Source: CBDFKQ01 sp965248855 | GTDB taxonomy: Bacteria; Bacteroidota; Bacteroidia; Cytophagales; 172606-1 | Length of the DNA: 64,000 bases | Direction of reading: 5' to 3' | Assembly (NCBI GenBank): GCA_965248855.1 | Contig: CBDFKQ010000012.1 | Span: forward strand, 124,001-188,000 | In this document: positions 18,045 through 28,175 of the stretch, piece by piece | Position numbering within the stretch: the stretch's first letter is position 1 | How the letters are laid out: each line of letters begins with the position of its first letter | The notes under the pieces: model-generated | Told to the model about the DNA's origin: nothing | The model's database searches: none | Seen by the model: the letters and a program-made list of their open reading frames with translations, nothing else | Made by a program: the position numbers and the translations under genes

Positions 18045-19592
18045 ATGAAAAAAATATATATTTTCAGTATTGTATTATTGGTGCTTGTCACAACAGCATG
18101 CGATAAATTTTTAGGGGATAATGTTAGCCCCAATAGTCCCATAAGTCCAAATTATTCGCTAGTTTTTAGCGATACACAGGCTTCTATGGCCTTTTATTCC
18201 AATAGTGATTTATTTATTTGGTCATCTATCTTTACTCAACAAGCTAGTGGACAAGGTTCTGCAACACAAACCAGGTTTTTCGATCAATATATTTTAACAA
18301 ACTCTGATGTCAATAATGCTTTTGGATATTTTTATACCGAATCTTTAACTGATGCCAAGTATGTAATAACTAAAAGTTTAGCAGATGCGAGTCCGGCATA
18401 TTCAGGAATCAGCAGAATAATGCAGGCATTTATGTTTAGTTTACAAGTGGATGCATGGGGTAAGATACCATATTCTGATGCATTAAAAGGTCTTGCAAAT
18501 ACTCAACCTAAATATGATGATGACAAGCAAATTTATGATTCATTATTTGTTTTAATTGATAAAGGAATTTCTGAAATAGATCTGCCTTCAAAATTAAAAC
18601 CTTCTTCTGATGATCTTATTTATGGCGGAAATTTAGCTAAGTGGAAAAAATTTGCAAACACCTTAAAACTAAGGTTGGCATTACACTATGCAAAAATTGA
18701 TAATGGTGCTATATTAAATTCTATAATAAATTCTAATAATGATGCATCTTTTATTGCTTCAAATTCAGAAAATTGTCAAATGCTTTTTGATAATTTGACA
18801 AATAGAAATAATCCTATTGATCAATTTGAAATAAGCAGGTCAGACCAATATTTTCCGGGTGAATATATTATCAATTTAATGAACACAAAAAAAGATCCAA
18901 GACGTGTAGCTTACTTTACTGACTTTCCTTATAAAAGTGGGAATTATGTAGGGTCTCCAACACTTAGTTCTAAAAGTATCGATTATTCTAGAATAAATAC
19001 ATATTTAAGAGGTAATATTACTACTGATAAAAGAGAAGATCTTGATTCTAAAGGGAAACCTGTGCAAAGAGATGCAAATGGTGGAACTTTCAATACAGCT
19101 ATCACCTACAGCGGAACCGCTCCAATAAGATTACTCACTTTTTCTGAATATAATTTTATAAGGGCGGAAGCTGCTTTAAACTATGGAGCAAGTGGAGATG
19201 TTAAAACATATTATACAGCAGGCATTAAAGCTTCCTTGGATGACGCTAAAAACTATTTACCTAATTCAACTGTATATACTCCTATATTGGCTACCAAGTA
19301 TGATTCTACGTCAAAGGCTTATCTAGCAGACAGAACTTCAATACTCCCAATAACACTGAAAGATATTATTGAAGAAAAATATGTAGCAGAATACGGTGTA
19401 AGTATGGAACCATGGACTGATTTCAGAAGAACCGGCTTTCCTCAAATTCCAGTTTCACCCGCAGCATCAGCTCAAGGTAATAATGTATTGCCCAGAGCCT
19501 TACCTTATTCATTGAATGAACAAACTGTTAATCCTAACAATGTTCCTGCAAGAACTAGCATGGCAATTAAATCTATTTTTTGGGATAAATAA
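18045..19592 (+). CDS. SusD/RagB family surface lipoprotein
   Basis: A 515-residue lipoprotein with a lipobox at VTTAC (Cys19), so it is predicted to be exported and anchored in the outer membrane. The TPR-like helical pattern and the segments FMFSLQVDAWGKIPYSDAL, KWKKFANTLKLRLALHYA, FSEYNFIRAEAALNYG and EKYVAEYGVSMEPWTDFRRTG identify the SusD-like_2 type. It acts as the hinged lid that captures ligand for the SusC partner encoded ten bases upstream. The ligand is unknown. Confidence 0.92.
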   Translation: MKKIYIFSIVLLVLVTTACDKFLGDNVSPNSPISPNYSLVFSDTQASMAFYSNSDLFIWSSIFTQQASGQGSATQTRFFDQYILTNSDVNNAFGYFYTESLTDAKYVITKSLADASPAYSGISRIMQAFMFSLQVDAWGKIPYSDALKGLANTQPKYDDDKQIYDSLFVLIDKGISEIDLPSKLKPSSDDLIYGGNLAKWKKFANTLKLRLALHYAKIDNGAILNSIINSNNDASFIASNSENCQMLFDNLTNRNNPIDQFEISRSDQYFPGEYIINLMNTKKDPRRVAYFTDFPYKSGNYVGSPTLSSKSIDYSRINTYLRGNITTDKREDLDSKGKPVQRDANGGTFNTAITYSGTAPIRLLTFSEYNFIRAEAALNYGASGDVKTYYTAGIKASLDDAKNYLPNSTVYTPILATKYDSTSKAYLADRTSILPITLKDIIEEKYVAEYGVSMEPWTDFRRTGFPQIPVSPAASAQGNNVLPRALPYSLNEQTVNPNNVPARTSMAIKSIFWDK

Positions 19593-19604
19593 AAATTAAA
19601 TATC

Positions 19605-20117
19605 ATGAAAACATACAAATATTATCTTTCTTTTCTGTTTATATTAGTTTTATCAGCTTGCAATCTCTTTAACAAAGATTTTGATTATATAAAGAATAAT
19701 TCAAGTGCAGCAGAAATTATGTTTATTGTACCGGATACATCAAAAGCTATTCCTAATCCGAATACAGGACAACAACCAACTCTAACTCAACCTTCATATG
19801 ATGTTACGAGCGGTGTATTTCATATAAATGCGAATACTATTATAACTGCTCAGTTTAAAAATGATAATATCGCATCGTTAAAAGTAAATTCTTTTAGAAT
19901 TTCTAAAGTTGGTAAAATCGTAAGGGAGGAAAAAGCTAGTTTTACGTCCTTTACCAATAATCAAGCTAACTTTTCGTACCCATTGAGTACACTTGATACG
20001 ACAGGTTTAGCCTTGACTGCTAAAGCTCCAAAAAATAGTATAAGCTTAGAGTTTGTTGCAACAACTAAAGATAATAAAGTTTTAACTAGATTTTTTACGG
20101 TCAATGCAATAAAATAA
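19605..20117 (+). CDS. Small lipoprotein of the SusCD operon
   Basis: A 170-residue lipoprotein with a lipobox at VLSAC (Cys19), starting 12 bases after the SusD homologue. It is Thr/Ser/Asn rich and looks like a single beta-sandwich domain, but I do not recognise the family. Its position in the operon suggests a surface accessory or ligand-binding subunit of the SusCD complex. A strong terminator follows at 20148-20178, making it the last gene. Confidence 0.7.
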   Translation: MKTYKYYLSFLFILVLSACNLFNKDFDYIKNNSSAAEIMFIVPDTSKAIPNPNTGQQPTLTQPSYDVTSGVFHINANTIITAQFKNDNIASLKVNSFRISKVGKIVREEKASFTSFTNNQANFSYPLSTLDTTGLALTAKAPKNSISLEFVATTKDNKVLTRFFTVNAIK

Positions 20118-20147
20118 AAGCTTTGTATTCTTTAACAAACAAACAAA

Positions 20148-20178
20148 AATCCAGCCTTCACAAGCTGGATTTTTTTTC
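20148..20178 (+). terminator. Terminator of the SusCD operon
   Basis: AATCCAGC (20148-20155) pairs with GCTGGATT (20164-20171) around an eight-base loop, followed by a run of T. It sits between convergent operon and alaS; the minus-strand side has only a short A/T stretch, so it serves mainly the plus strand. Confidence 0.85.
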
Positions 20179-22818
20179 TTAGAAACTTCTCCCTTTCTCC
20201 ACCACCCTATCCAATCCATCCAAATCTATTCCTCCTGCAGTTGCGAAAAAGGGTTGTCCACCGCCTCCGCCTTTAATTTCCTTGGCAAGTTCTTTTACAA
20301 TTTGTACTGCATTCAAGTTTTTTTCCTTTATAATTATATCAGAAAGCATTACAGCAATTTGAGGTTTGCCATCAATTTCTGCAGCTAATACTAAATATAA
20401 TGGCTCTGATACTGCTTTAATATCGTAAGCCAATTGTTTTAAGGATTCGGATGTTGGAAGTTTTATTTTCTCAATCAATATATTAATACCATCTTTTTTA
20501 ATTATTTTTTTTAATAAATCTTCCTTTAATATGTTTATTTGATCGAATTGAAAAACTTCTATCTGCTTTTGTAATTTATTTTTCTCTTCCAATAAATCGT
20601 TAACGGCTTTTTTTAAATCTTTAGGATTTTTTAAAATCTCTTTTACTTCATTTAAAATATTTAATTGATCATTTATTAAATTTTCTGCTTCAAAAGCTGT
20701 AACGGCTTCAATTCGTCTAACTCCTGCAGCTACCGCAGTCTCAGATATTATTTTAAATAAACCAATTTCTCCTGTTGCTTTAACATGAGTTCCTCCACAA
20801 AGTTCAATTGAAAATTTATTGTCAAAGGTGATAACCCTCACAAAATCTCCATATTTTTCTCCAAATAAAGCCATTGCACCAAATTCTTTAGCTTTTTGAA
20901 TAGGTACATTTCGTTTTTCGTCTAATAGAATGTTTTCCCTAATTTTTAAGTTTACTATTTTTTCGACTTTGGCAATTTCATCATCAGATAATTTCGCAAA
21001 ATGAGAAAAATCAAATCGCAATGCACTTTCGTTTACTAATGACCCTTTTTGATTGACATGCATTCCTAAAACTTCTTTTAAGGCAGCATGCATCAAGTGA
21101 GTTGCAGAGTGGTTATTATTAGTAAGTTTTCGTTTTGTACCACTTATTTTTGAAAGTACAGGAGTATTTAATAACTGATCTAGATTTTCAATGTCATCGG
21201 CAGTTAAATGAATTGTTAAATCATTCTCTTTTTTAGTATCTGTTATTTTAATTTTTTTAGTTTCATCTGCTTTAAAAATTAATTCACCGGTATCACCCAC
21301 TTGACCTCCACTTTCTGCATAAAAAGGAGTTTCATCCAATACCAGTTGGAAAAGTGTTTTTTCTTTAATTTTTACCTTGCGGTATTTTAAAATTTGCGAA
21401 ATTGTTTCGGTTTCATCGTAGCCTATAAATCGACTTTCATCGCCTTTATTCAAAATTATCCAATCACCTGTTTCTTTTACAGCATCTTGTTTTGAGCGGT
21501 CTTTTTGAATTTTTAATTCTTCATTAAAAGAAACTTCGTCAATAGTAAAACCGTTTTCGCGTGCAACCAAGGCAGTTAAATCAAGTGGAAAACCAAAAGT
21601 ATCATACAATTCAAAAACTGTTTTTCCATCAATTATTTGAATATTATTCTTTTTATTCTTTAAAATAATTTCATCCATTAATTTCAAACCTGTATCCAAA
21701 GTTTTCAAAAATGAATTTTCTTCTTCCAAAATTACCCTTTTAATAAAATCTTCCTGGGCTTTTAATTCAGGGAAAACATCTTCAAACTGATTTGCCAGAA
21801 TCGGTACCAATAAGTGTAAAAACGGTTCTTTAAAGTTTAAATATGTATAGCCATATCGTACAGCACGACGAAGAATTCGACGAATTACATAACCTGCCTT
21901 ATTATTTGAAGGTAATTGACCGTCGGCAATGGTAAAGGCAATTGCGCGAATATGATCTGATACAACCCTTAAAGCGATATCTGTTTTTTCATCATTGCCA
22001 TAAACTTTCGAAGCTTTTTTAGCAATAAATTGAATTAACGGTTGAAAAACATCTGTATCATAATTGGAAGTTTTTTGTTGAATAGCCATACAAAGGCGTT
22101 CAAAACCCATTCCTGTATCTACATGTTTATCAGGTAGTGCTCTTAACGACCCGTTTGCCATTCTTTCAAATTGCATAAATACGTTATTCCATATTTCGAC
22201 TACTTGAGGATGATCATTATTGACTAATTCTCTACCACTTTTCTTTGCAATTTCTTCTTCTGAACGCAAATCAATATGAATTTCTGAACATGGTCCACAG
22301 GGACCGGATTCCCCCATTTCCCAAAAATTATCTTTTTTATTACCAAGAATGATATGACTTTCATCCACCATACTTTTCCAAATATCGTAGGCTTCCTGAT
22401 CCATAGAAAGATTTTCTTTTTCGTCTCCACCAAAAACAGATACATATAAACGATTTTTGGGAAGTTTATATACTTTGGTTAATAATTCCCAACTCCAATC
22501 TAAAGCGTCTTTTTTAAAATAATCACCAAACGACCAGTTACCAAGCATTTCAAACATAGTATGGTGGTAAGTATCCAAGCCCACATCTTCCAGATCATTA
22601 TGCTTACCGGAAACACGCAAACATTTTTGAGTATCGGCAATTCGTTTTGCAGGCGGAATTTTATTTCCCAAAAAAAAATCTTTAAACTGAGCCATACCTG
22701 AGTTTGTAAACATCAGTGTAGGATCGTTTTTTAAAACTAAAGGAGCTGACGGGACAATTAAATGCTCCTTTTCTTTAAAAAAATTTAAAAAAGCATTGCG
22801 AATTTCTTTAGAAGTCAT
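20179..22818 (-). CDS. alaS: Alanyl-tRNA synthetase
   Basis: An 879-residue class II synthetase of full length. It has the catalytic core motifs (SGMAQFKDFFLGNK, HHTMFEMLGNWSFGDYF, GESGPCGPCSEIH, VDTGMGFERL), the tRNA-recognition segment GYVIRRILRRAVRYGY, the editing domain zinc ligands HSATH and CGGTH, and a C-terminal DHHA1 domain with GGGGGQPFFATAGG. It charges tRNA(Ala) and clears Ser/Gly mischarging. It is monocistronic; the 271-base upstream region is shared with the divergent peptidase and shows no leader peptide or other regulatory RNA that I can identify. Confidence 0.97.
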   Translation of the reverse strand: MTSKEIRNAFLNFFKEKEHLIVPSAPLVLKNDPTLMFTNSGMAQFKDFFLGNKIPPAKRIADTQKCLRVSGKHNDLEDVGLDTYHHTMFEMLGNWSFGDYFKKDALDWSWELLTKVYKLPKNRLYVSVFGGDEKENLSMDQEAYDIWKSMVDESHIILGNKKDNFWEMGESGPCGPCSEIHIDLRSEEEIAKKSGRELVNNDHPQVVEIWNNVFMQFERMANGSLRALPDKHVDTGMGFERLCMAIQQKTSNYDTDVFQPLIQFIAKKASKVYGNDEKTDIALRVVSDHIRAIAFTIADGQLPSNNKAGYVIRRILRRAVRYGYTYLNFKEPFLHLLVPILANQFEDVFPELKAQEDFIKRVILEEENSFLKTLDTGLKLMDEIILKNKKNNIQIIDGKTVFELYDTFGFPLDLTALVARENGFTIDEVSFNEELKIQKDRSKQDAVKETGDWIILNKGDESRFIGYDETETISQILKYRKVKIKEKTLFQLVLDETPFYAESGGQVGDTGELIFKADETKKIKITDTKKENDLTIHLTADDIENLDQLLNTPVLSKISGTKRKLTNNNHSATHLMHAALKEVLGMHVNQKGSLVNESALRFDFSHFAKLSDDEIAKVEKIVNLKIRENILLDEKRNVPIQKAKEFGAMALFGEKYGDFVRVITFDNKFSIELCGGTHVKATGEIGLFKIISETAVAAGVRRIEAVTAFEAENLINDQLNILNEVKEILKNPKDLKKAVNDLLEEKNKLQKQIEVFQFDQINILKEDLLKKIIKKDGINILIEKIKLPTSESLKQLAYDIKAVSEPLYLVLAAEIDGKPQIAVMLSDIIIKEKNLNAVQIVKELAKEIKGGGGGQPFFATAGGIDLDGLDRVVEKGRSF

Positions 22819-23089
22819 ATCAAAAAAATATAATATAAGGAGTTTTAAAAACTAATAGTTTAAATTTAAAAAGCATTATTTTTTTTAACGAAAATATGCT
22901 TTAAAATTAATTCTATCAACAAATCACACATTTTCAAGCTATTAAGTGATGAACGGCATTGTAATATTAATTTAAAAAAATTACCTTCCCCTCACCGTTT
23001 GTTAAAAGATGTAAGTTTTTTAAAGCTTTTGTCATTTTAATACGCTTAAAAAGTTTGCAAATTTACATTATAAAATAAATGCAACCTAT

Positions 23090-24073
23090 ATGGCAAAAAT
23101 AAAATACTCTTATAATACAGAAACTTGTAAATATGAAAGGGTTAAACCAAAAGCCACAACCATAATTTTAAACTTATCAGGATTTTTTGCAGCCGCTTTT
23201 CTCATCGCCCTTGCCATTGTTCCGATTTATAATAACTATTTTCAATCAGATAGAGAGGCCAAACTTCAAAAAGAAAACCAGGAATTAAAGTTATATTATG
23301 ATCTTCTCAGTCAGGAAATCAATCAGTCGAACAAAGTTTTAGGTTCTTTACAGGAAAGGGATGACAAAGTTTACCGTGTAATATTTGAGGCAGAACCTAT
23401 TCCTTCTTCTATCAGAACTGCGGGAGTTGGTGGTGTAGAGCGTTATCAAAATTTATTGGATAAAGGTTTGAGTAAAGAAGATTTAATTTTGGATTTAAAT
23501 AAAAAAGTAGATCAACTTAAAAAGAGGATGTACATCCAAAGTAAGTCTTACGACGATATTTCATTATTATCAAAAGCAAAATCTAAAATGATGGCTTGCA
23601 TACCTGCCATACAACCGATTGCAAAAAATGGTGCGACTCAATTGGTTTCAGGTTTTGGTTATAGAATACATCCTATTTACAAAGTTATTCAAATGCATAC
23701 AGGATTAGATTTTTCTGCAACCAGAGGTACTCCAATTTATTCGGCAGGTGATGGAATTGTGAAAAGGGCTGATGTATTTGCAGGTTATGGAAATTGTGTT
23801 GAAGTAAACCACGGATATGGATACGTCACTTTATATGGCCATATGGAAAAGTTTGCAGTACATTATGGACAAAAAGTAAAAAGAGGTGAATTGATTGGGT
23901 ATGTAGGCAGTACAGGTATGTCTGTTGCGCCTCATTTACATTATGAAGTAATAAAAAATGGAGAAAAAGTAAATCCTATTTATTATTTTTTCAATAATAT
24001 TACACCTGCCGAATATCAAAAACTTCTTCTACAATCATCTGAAGAAAATCAATCATTAGGTGGCGGTGAATAA
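23090..24073 (+). CDS. M23 family (LytM-type) membrane-anchored metallopeptidase
   Basis: A 327-residue protein with one transmembrane helix (about residues 26-46), a coiled coil (about 55-85 and 135-160) and a C-terminal M23 domain (about 195-300). The zinc-binding motifs are intact: HTGLDF (the HxxxD motif) and HLHYE (HxH). Such enzymes cut peptidoglycan cross-links or, if activated by partners, control septum splitting and rod growth. The N-terminal SYNTETCKYERVKPK stretch is typical of the Bacteroidota subfamily found next to alaS. It is transcribed divergently from alaS. Confidence 0.9.
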   Translation: MAKIKYSYNTETCKYERVKPKATTIILNLSGFFAAAFLIALAIVPIYNNYFQSDREAKLQKENQELKLYYDLLSQEINQSNKVLGSLQERDDKVYRVIFEAEPIPSSIRTAGVGGVERYQNLLDKGLSKEDLILDLNKKVDQLKKRMYIQSKSYDDISLLSKAKSKMMACIPAIQPIAKNGATQLVSGFGYRIHPIYKVIQMHTGLDFSATRGTPIYSAGDGIVKRADVFAGYGNCVEVNHGYGYVTLYGHMEKFAVHYGQKVKRGELIGYVGSTGMSVAPHLHYEVIKNGEKVNPIYYFFNNITPAEYQKLLLQSSEENQSLGGGE

Positions 24074-24129
24074 AAAAAATTGCGATTATTATATAATTTG
24101 TTTAAATCATTTAAAATTGCCTATTATCC

Positions 24130-24183
24130 TTCAACCGGCTTTTAAAAAATTAAATTTTTCGTTTCTTCAACCGGCTTTTAAAA
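24130..24183. repeat. Two 18-base direct repeats
   Basis: The same 18 bases, TTCAACCGGCTTTTAAAA, occur at 24130-24147 and 24166-24183 with a 36-base period, between two convergent genes. There is no stem with a T run, so they are not a normal terminator. Possibly slippage or a leftover of a small duplication. Confidence 0.6.
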
Positions 24184-24197
24184 TTTTTCATTAATAT

Positions 24198-25514
24198 TTA
24201 CTTATAACCCACTCTCCAAATAATATTGTTTTTATCGTCCGTAATAAGTATTGACCCATCAGGTAAAAGAGCTTCTCCTACCGGGCGGCCATTTACTTTT
24301 TCTTTACTTAAATTTGAAATAAAACCGGTTAGAAAATCTTCAGGTTCGCCTGAAGGTTTTCCATTTGTAAAAGGAATAAAAATAATTTTATAACCTGATA
24401 ATGTTGAGCGGTTCCAAGAACCATGTTGAGCAACAAAAGCTCCATTGTGGTATTTTTCAGGAAATAATTTGCCGGTATAAAAAATTAATCCGAGTGAAGC
24501 AGTGTGTGCACCAAGGTTCACATCAGGTATGATGCTTTTATTTATCAGTTCCACCGGTGCTTCTTTTACTCTCGGGTCAACATGTTTACCATAATAGCCG
24601 TATGGCCAACCATAAAATCCATTTTCTTTCACGTCAGTTAAATAATCAGGCACCAGGTCATCACCCAATAAATCACGTTCATTTACTGCAACCCATAAAT
24701 GTTTATTATCAGGGTTCAAAGCCATCCCTACCGGATTTCTTAAACCACTTGCAAAAACTCTTTGACCGGATCCATCAGGATTAATTTCTATAATATCTGC
24801 CCTAAGTAATTCATTTTTAATACCTTTTTCAGCTACATTCGTTCCTGAACCAATTGCAATATAAATTTTACTGTTATCGGCATTTGCAATTATATTTCTT
24901 GTCCAATGCCTGTTGTGTTTGCCCGCAGGTAAATCAATAATTTTTTCACCTTTCCCGGTAATTTTATTTTGACCCGATTTATAAGGAAATCTCCACAATG
25001 CATTTGTGTTGGCAACATAAAACCAATCACCAATAATAAGCATTCCGAAAGGTTGGTTTAAATTTTTTAAAAAAGTTTCTCTTACATCCGGTTTTCCATC
25101 TTTATCGGTATCTCTCAATAATGTAATCCTATCTGCACTGTGCTTTAAATTATTTGCTTTGGAGGCCCCCAATATTCTACCACCGATTTTTTCTAATAAG
25201 GTATGATTTGAATTAGATTCAGCCACCAATACATCACCATTTGGTGTTACATACATCCATCTTGGATTTTCAAATCCGTCTTCATATTTTGACACTGTAA
25301 ATCTTTCGGGTGCTTTTGGGGTTTCATTATTCTTCCAGCCTTGAACTTTACTAAAATTCATTTTAGATTTTGTTGCAAAGGGAGCCGGTAAATTATCAGT
25401 TCCTTTATTTTGAGAATAAGACGTTGAAAAACATACTAAGAAAAGAAAGAAAAATATTTTTATATTTATTAAATTATATTTTAAACACAGGAAAATATTT
25501 TTAATTAAATTCAT
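24198..25514 (-). CDS. Secreted PQQ-dependent sugar dehydrogenase-like protein
   Basis: A 438-residue beta-propeller protein with an N-terminal hydrophobic signal region ending in TSYSQ. The propeller (about 75-435) carries family segments such as NPRWMYVTPNGDVLVAESNS, DTDKDGKPDV, FASGLRNPVGMALNPDN, NGFYGWPYGYYGKHVDPR and GAFVAQHGSWNRSTLSGYK. These match the soluble glucose/sorbosone dehydrogenase fold; PQQ and calcium binding are inferred from the family. It is isolated, with no cytochrome neighbour. A second, larger homologue occurs at 59212-62601. Confidence 0.85.
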   Translation of the reverse strand: MNLIKNIFLCLKYNLINIKIFFFLFLVCFSTSYSQNKGTDNLPAPFATKSKMNFSKVQGWKNNETPKAPERFTVSKYEDGFENPRWMYVTPNGDVLVAESNSNHTLLEKIGGRILGASKANNLKHSADRITLLRDTDKDGKPDVRETFLKNLNQPFGMLIIGDWFYVANTNALWRFPYKSGQNKITGKGEKIIDLPAGKHNRHWTRNIIANADNSKIYIAIGSGTNVAEKGIKNELLRADIIEINPDGSGQRVFASGLRNPVGMALNPDNKHLWVAVNERDLLGDDLVPDYLTDVKENGFYGWPYGYYGKHVDPRVKEAPVELINKSIIPDVNLGAHTASLGLIFYTGKLFPEKYHNGAFVAQHGSWNRSTLSGYKIIFIPFTNGKPSGEPEDFLTGFISNLSKEKVNGRPVGEALLPDGSILITDDKNNIIWRVGYK

Positions 25515-25729
25515 AAAAAAAATTATAATATTTGAAATTAAAACATCTAAATAATCATTCCACTAATATTTGTTTGTTTAAATAAAAGTTAATGTGCGTT
25601 GCCGGAAATATTTAAATTAACTTTTAAAAACAAAAACATAAAGTGACGTTATATCATTTTTTATGTGTTAAAATATGTTAACTTTAAAACCATCTGTCAT
25701 AAATTTATTTATTCAATGTCAAACCGGCA

Positions 25730-25737
25730 TAAATTTG
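25730..25737 (+). promoter_or_regulatory. Candidate -7 element of the HtrA protease gene
   Basis: TAAATTTG matches TAnnTTTG exactly, 60 bases before the ATG. No TTTG occurs at the expected spacing upstream, so support is partial. Confidence 0.4.
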
Positions 25738-25796
25738 TATTAAGAATAATTTTTGTTATTTGTATAAAAGAATTTAAGTTTTAATTTTTTATAATC

Positions 25797-27302
25797 ATGG
25801 TAAAACAAATCAAAAGTTTTTTTCCACTTGCATTTGCAGCGGTGTTAGGAAGTGCCATATCATTAGGGGCTTATAAATATTTTGAAGGTGAAGATAAAGC
25901 CATCCATTTAAAAGAGGCAACCCCAACAGCTTATACGCAATATATTGATAACAATAAAAATACACCAAATATACCTGCTGATTTTTCTTTCGCTGCAGAG
26001 AAAGCAACTCCCGGGGTTGTTCATATTCGGTCTACAATAGAAGCAGGAATCACTTCATCATCCCGTAGAATGGAAATACCGGAACAATTCAGGGATTTTT
26101 TCGGAGATGATTTTTTTGGCGGCGGTCCACGAGGAAAACAACAAGCTACCGGTTCGGGTGTTATTATCAGTGATGATGGATATATTGTAACTAATAATCA
26201 TGTGGTTGACGAAGCCGATAATGTTGAAGTTACATTATACGACAAAAGAAGTTATAAAGGTAAAATTATAGGAACTGATCCTAATACTGACCTGGCTTTA
26301 ATTAAAATTGAAGAAAAAAACCTTCCTCATTTAGCTTTGGCAAATTCAGATGATGCAAAAGTTGGTCAATGGGTATTAGCTGTTGGCAATCCATTTAATT
26401 TAACTTCAACCGTTACTGCAGGAATTATAAGTGCTAAAGGAAGAAATATAAATATTTTACAAAGAAAAGAAAACGACAAAAATTCTGCTCCAATAGAATC
26501 ATTTATTCAAACTGATGCAGCTGTAAACCCCGGCAATAGTGGTGGTGCCTTAATTAATTTAAATGGAGATTTAATAGGAATAAATACTGCAATCGCAAGC
26601 AGTACCGGCCAATTTGCCGGTTATTCTTTCGCAGTACCTGCAAGTATTGTTCGTAAAGTTGTTGATGACTTATCAAAATTTGGAACAGTTCAAAGGGGTT
26701 ATCTTGGTATTAATATAAATGATGTAAACAGCGAAATTGTTAAAGAAAAAAATCTTAAAGTTTATTCGGGGATTTATATTTCCGGTTTTAGCGAAAACAG
26801 TGCTGCTAAAGATGCAGGAATAAAAGAAGGTGATGTAATTGTTCAAATAGATGGATTAAAAGTTCGCTCTGTACCTGAGTTACAAGAACAAATAGCTCGT
26901 CACCGCCCGGGTGATAAAGTTAAAATATTAATAAATCGTGCAGGGCTTGAAAAAGAGGTTATTATAACCTTAAAAAACCGTGATGGAAGTGTTGATGTTA
27001 TTAAAAAAGAAAAAACAGAAGCGAATAATTCTTTAGGTGCTGATTTTTCTGACTTATCAGACATGGATAAAAAACAATATAAACTTGATGGTGGAGTGAG
27101 AGTAAATAAGGTTTACTCCGGAGGGAAAATAAGAGAGTTTACTGATATGAAAGAAGGTTTTATTATTAATAAAGTAGATGATACAAATGTTCGTTCTGTA
27201 AAAGATTTAAATCAATTACTTGCATCCAAAAAAGGTGGAGTAATGCTAAAAGGTACCTATCCGGGCAGTACTAAAACTTATATTTACGGAGTAGATTATT
27301 AA
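25797..27302 (+). CDS. htrA: HtrA/Deg periplasmic serine protease with two PDZ domains
   Basis: A 501-residue protein with a signal or anchor helix (about 8-26), a trypsin-like protease domain and two PDZ domains (about 290-390 and 415-500). The catalytic triad is intact: NNHVVDEAD (H135), NTDLALI (D165) and NPGNSGGALIN (S248). It degrades or refolds damaged envelope proteins. The long linker with RRMEIPEQFRDFFGDDFFGG is usual for Deg proteins. It is monocistronic and ends in a bidirectional terminator. Confidence 0.94.
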   Translation: MVKQIKSFFPLAFAAVLGSAISLGAYKYFEGEDKAIHLKEATPTAYTQYIDNNKNTPNIPADFSFAAEKATPGVVHIRSTIEAGITSSSRRMEIPEQFRDFFGDDFFGGGPRGKQQATGSGVIISDDGYIVTNNHVVDEADNVEVTLYDKRSYKGKIIGTDPNTDLALIKIEEKNLPHLALANSDDAKVGQWVLAVGNPFNLTSTVTAGIISAKGRNINILQRKENDKNSAPIESFIQTDAAVNPGNSGGALINLNGDLIGINTAIASSTGQFAGYSFAVPASIVRKVVDDLSKFGTVQRGYLGININDVNSEIVKEKNLKVYSGIYISGFSENSAAKDAGIKEGDVIVQIDGLKVRSVPELQEQIARHRPGDKVKILINRAGLEKEVIITLKNRDGSVDVIKKEKTEANNSLGADFSDLSDMDKKQYKLDGGVRVNKVYSGGKIREFTDMKEGFIINKVDDTNVRSVKDLNQLLASKKGGVMLKGTYPGSTKTYIYGVDY

Positions 27303-27321
27303 TCAAAAATCAATAACAATA

Positions 27322-27360
27322 ATAAAAAAAATACCGGAAATTTATTCCGGTATTTTTTTT
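27322..27360. terminator. Bidirectional terminator between htrA and the peroxiredoxin-like gene
   Basis: AATACCGGAA (27330-27339) pairs with TTCCGGTATT (27345-27354) around a five-base loop, flanked by eight A on the left and eight T on the right, so it can stop both convergent transcripts. Confidence 0.88.
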
Positions 27361-27366
27361 ATTATT

Positions 27367-28029
27367 CTAAGCAGTTTGCTTTATATTTTTAATTGTATAA
27401 ACCGCTGTTAATACGTCCCTTACCGAAAAAATGCTGTCAAAAGTTTCATTTACAAAATCATATGCAATGGTTTGATTTTGTGATAAAACGAAAGTAGAAG
27501 GGTTGGGAACATCATTTTCTATTCCCGATACTCTGTGCCAAATTGGATTACGTTCAGAGAAAACGCCAAATTTAGAAGAAATTGCATTTTCATAATCATT
27601 TACAATGCTAAATGAAAAGTTATATTTATCAATTAAGTTTTTAATTTCATTAGGGCTTTCGGTACTTAATACCAATAAATTTCCCCCTAAAGCATTTATT
27701 TTTGAATATGATCTTTCAAGAACTTCTAAATGCAATTTACCGTATTCTCCCCATTCAGATGAATGAAAACTTATAACCAATGGTTTATCTGAAATAAACT
27801 CATCAAGAGTTATATAACTTTTATTGCTTTTTGAAAATGCATCCTGCCAGATGCCAAAATCTTTTTGTATACTAAAATATGGAATAGTATCGCCTTTAAT
27901 TAAAGGTGCCTTTTCTCCAAGAGATTTTTCACTATAAGGAATAAAATCTGCAATAGAAACTTCATATTGAAAATCCGGTTCATAATCAGGAATAAATTTA
28001 ATTTCGCGAGCTTTTCTAATAGTATTCAT
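27367..28029 (-). CDS. Peroxiredoxin-like thioredoxin-fold protein lacking cysteine
   Basis: A 220-residue protein whose middle (about residues 45-200) follows the AhpC/TSA layout: GEKAPLIKGDTIPYFSIQ, TLDEFISDKPLVISFHSSEWGEYGK, then an alternating strand-helix pattern and a conserved-looking NPSTFVLSQNQTIAYDFVN. In real peroxiredoxins the loop after the PLVISF strand holds the peroxidatic Cys; here it reads SSEWGEYG, and the whole protein has no Cys at all. It therefore cannot be a thiol peroxidase. It lies 146 bases downstream of the riboswitch-controlled hydroxylase gene on the same strand and may be cotranscribed. Function unknown. Confidence 0.7.
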   Translation of the reverse strand: MNTIRKAREIKFIPDYEPDFQYEVSIADFIPYSEKSLGEKAPLIKGDTIPYFSIQKDFGIWQDAFSKSNKSYITLDEFISDKPLVISFHSSEWGEYGKLHLEVLERSYSKINALGGNLLVLSTESPNEIKNLIDKYNFSFSIVNDYENAISSKFGVFSERNPIWHRVSGIENDVPNPSTFVLSQNQTIAYDFVNETFDSIFSVRDVLTAVYTIKNIKQTA

Positions 28030-28175
28030 GTGAGTTTTTTGTTTAAAATGTTTTAAAAAATATTTTTAATTTTAAATCTCATGAATCTCCCTTCATTTGA
28101 TTTTTATTGAGAGTTTATAAATGTTGGTGAGTACCAACAACGCATTCGAAGATATATTTTTATCATATATATTAA

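Noticed and set aside
24130..24183. Start of a CRISPR array
   Set aside because: Only two copies with an 18-base spacer are present, with no cas genes; the spacing is too short for a CRISPR array.
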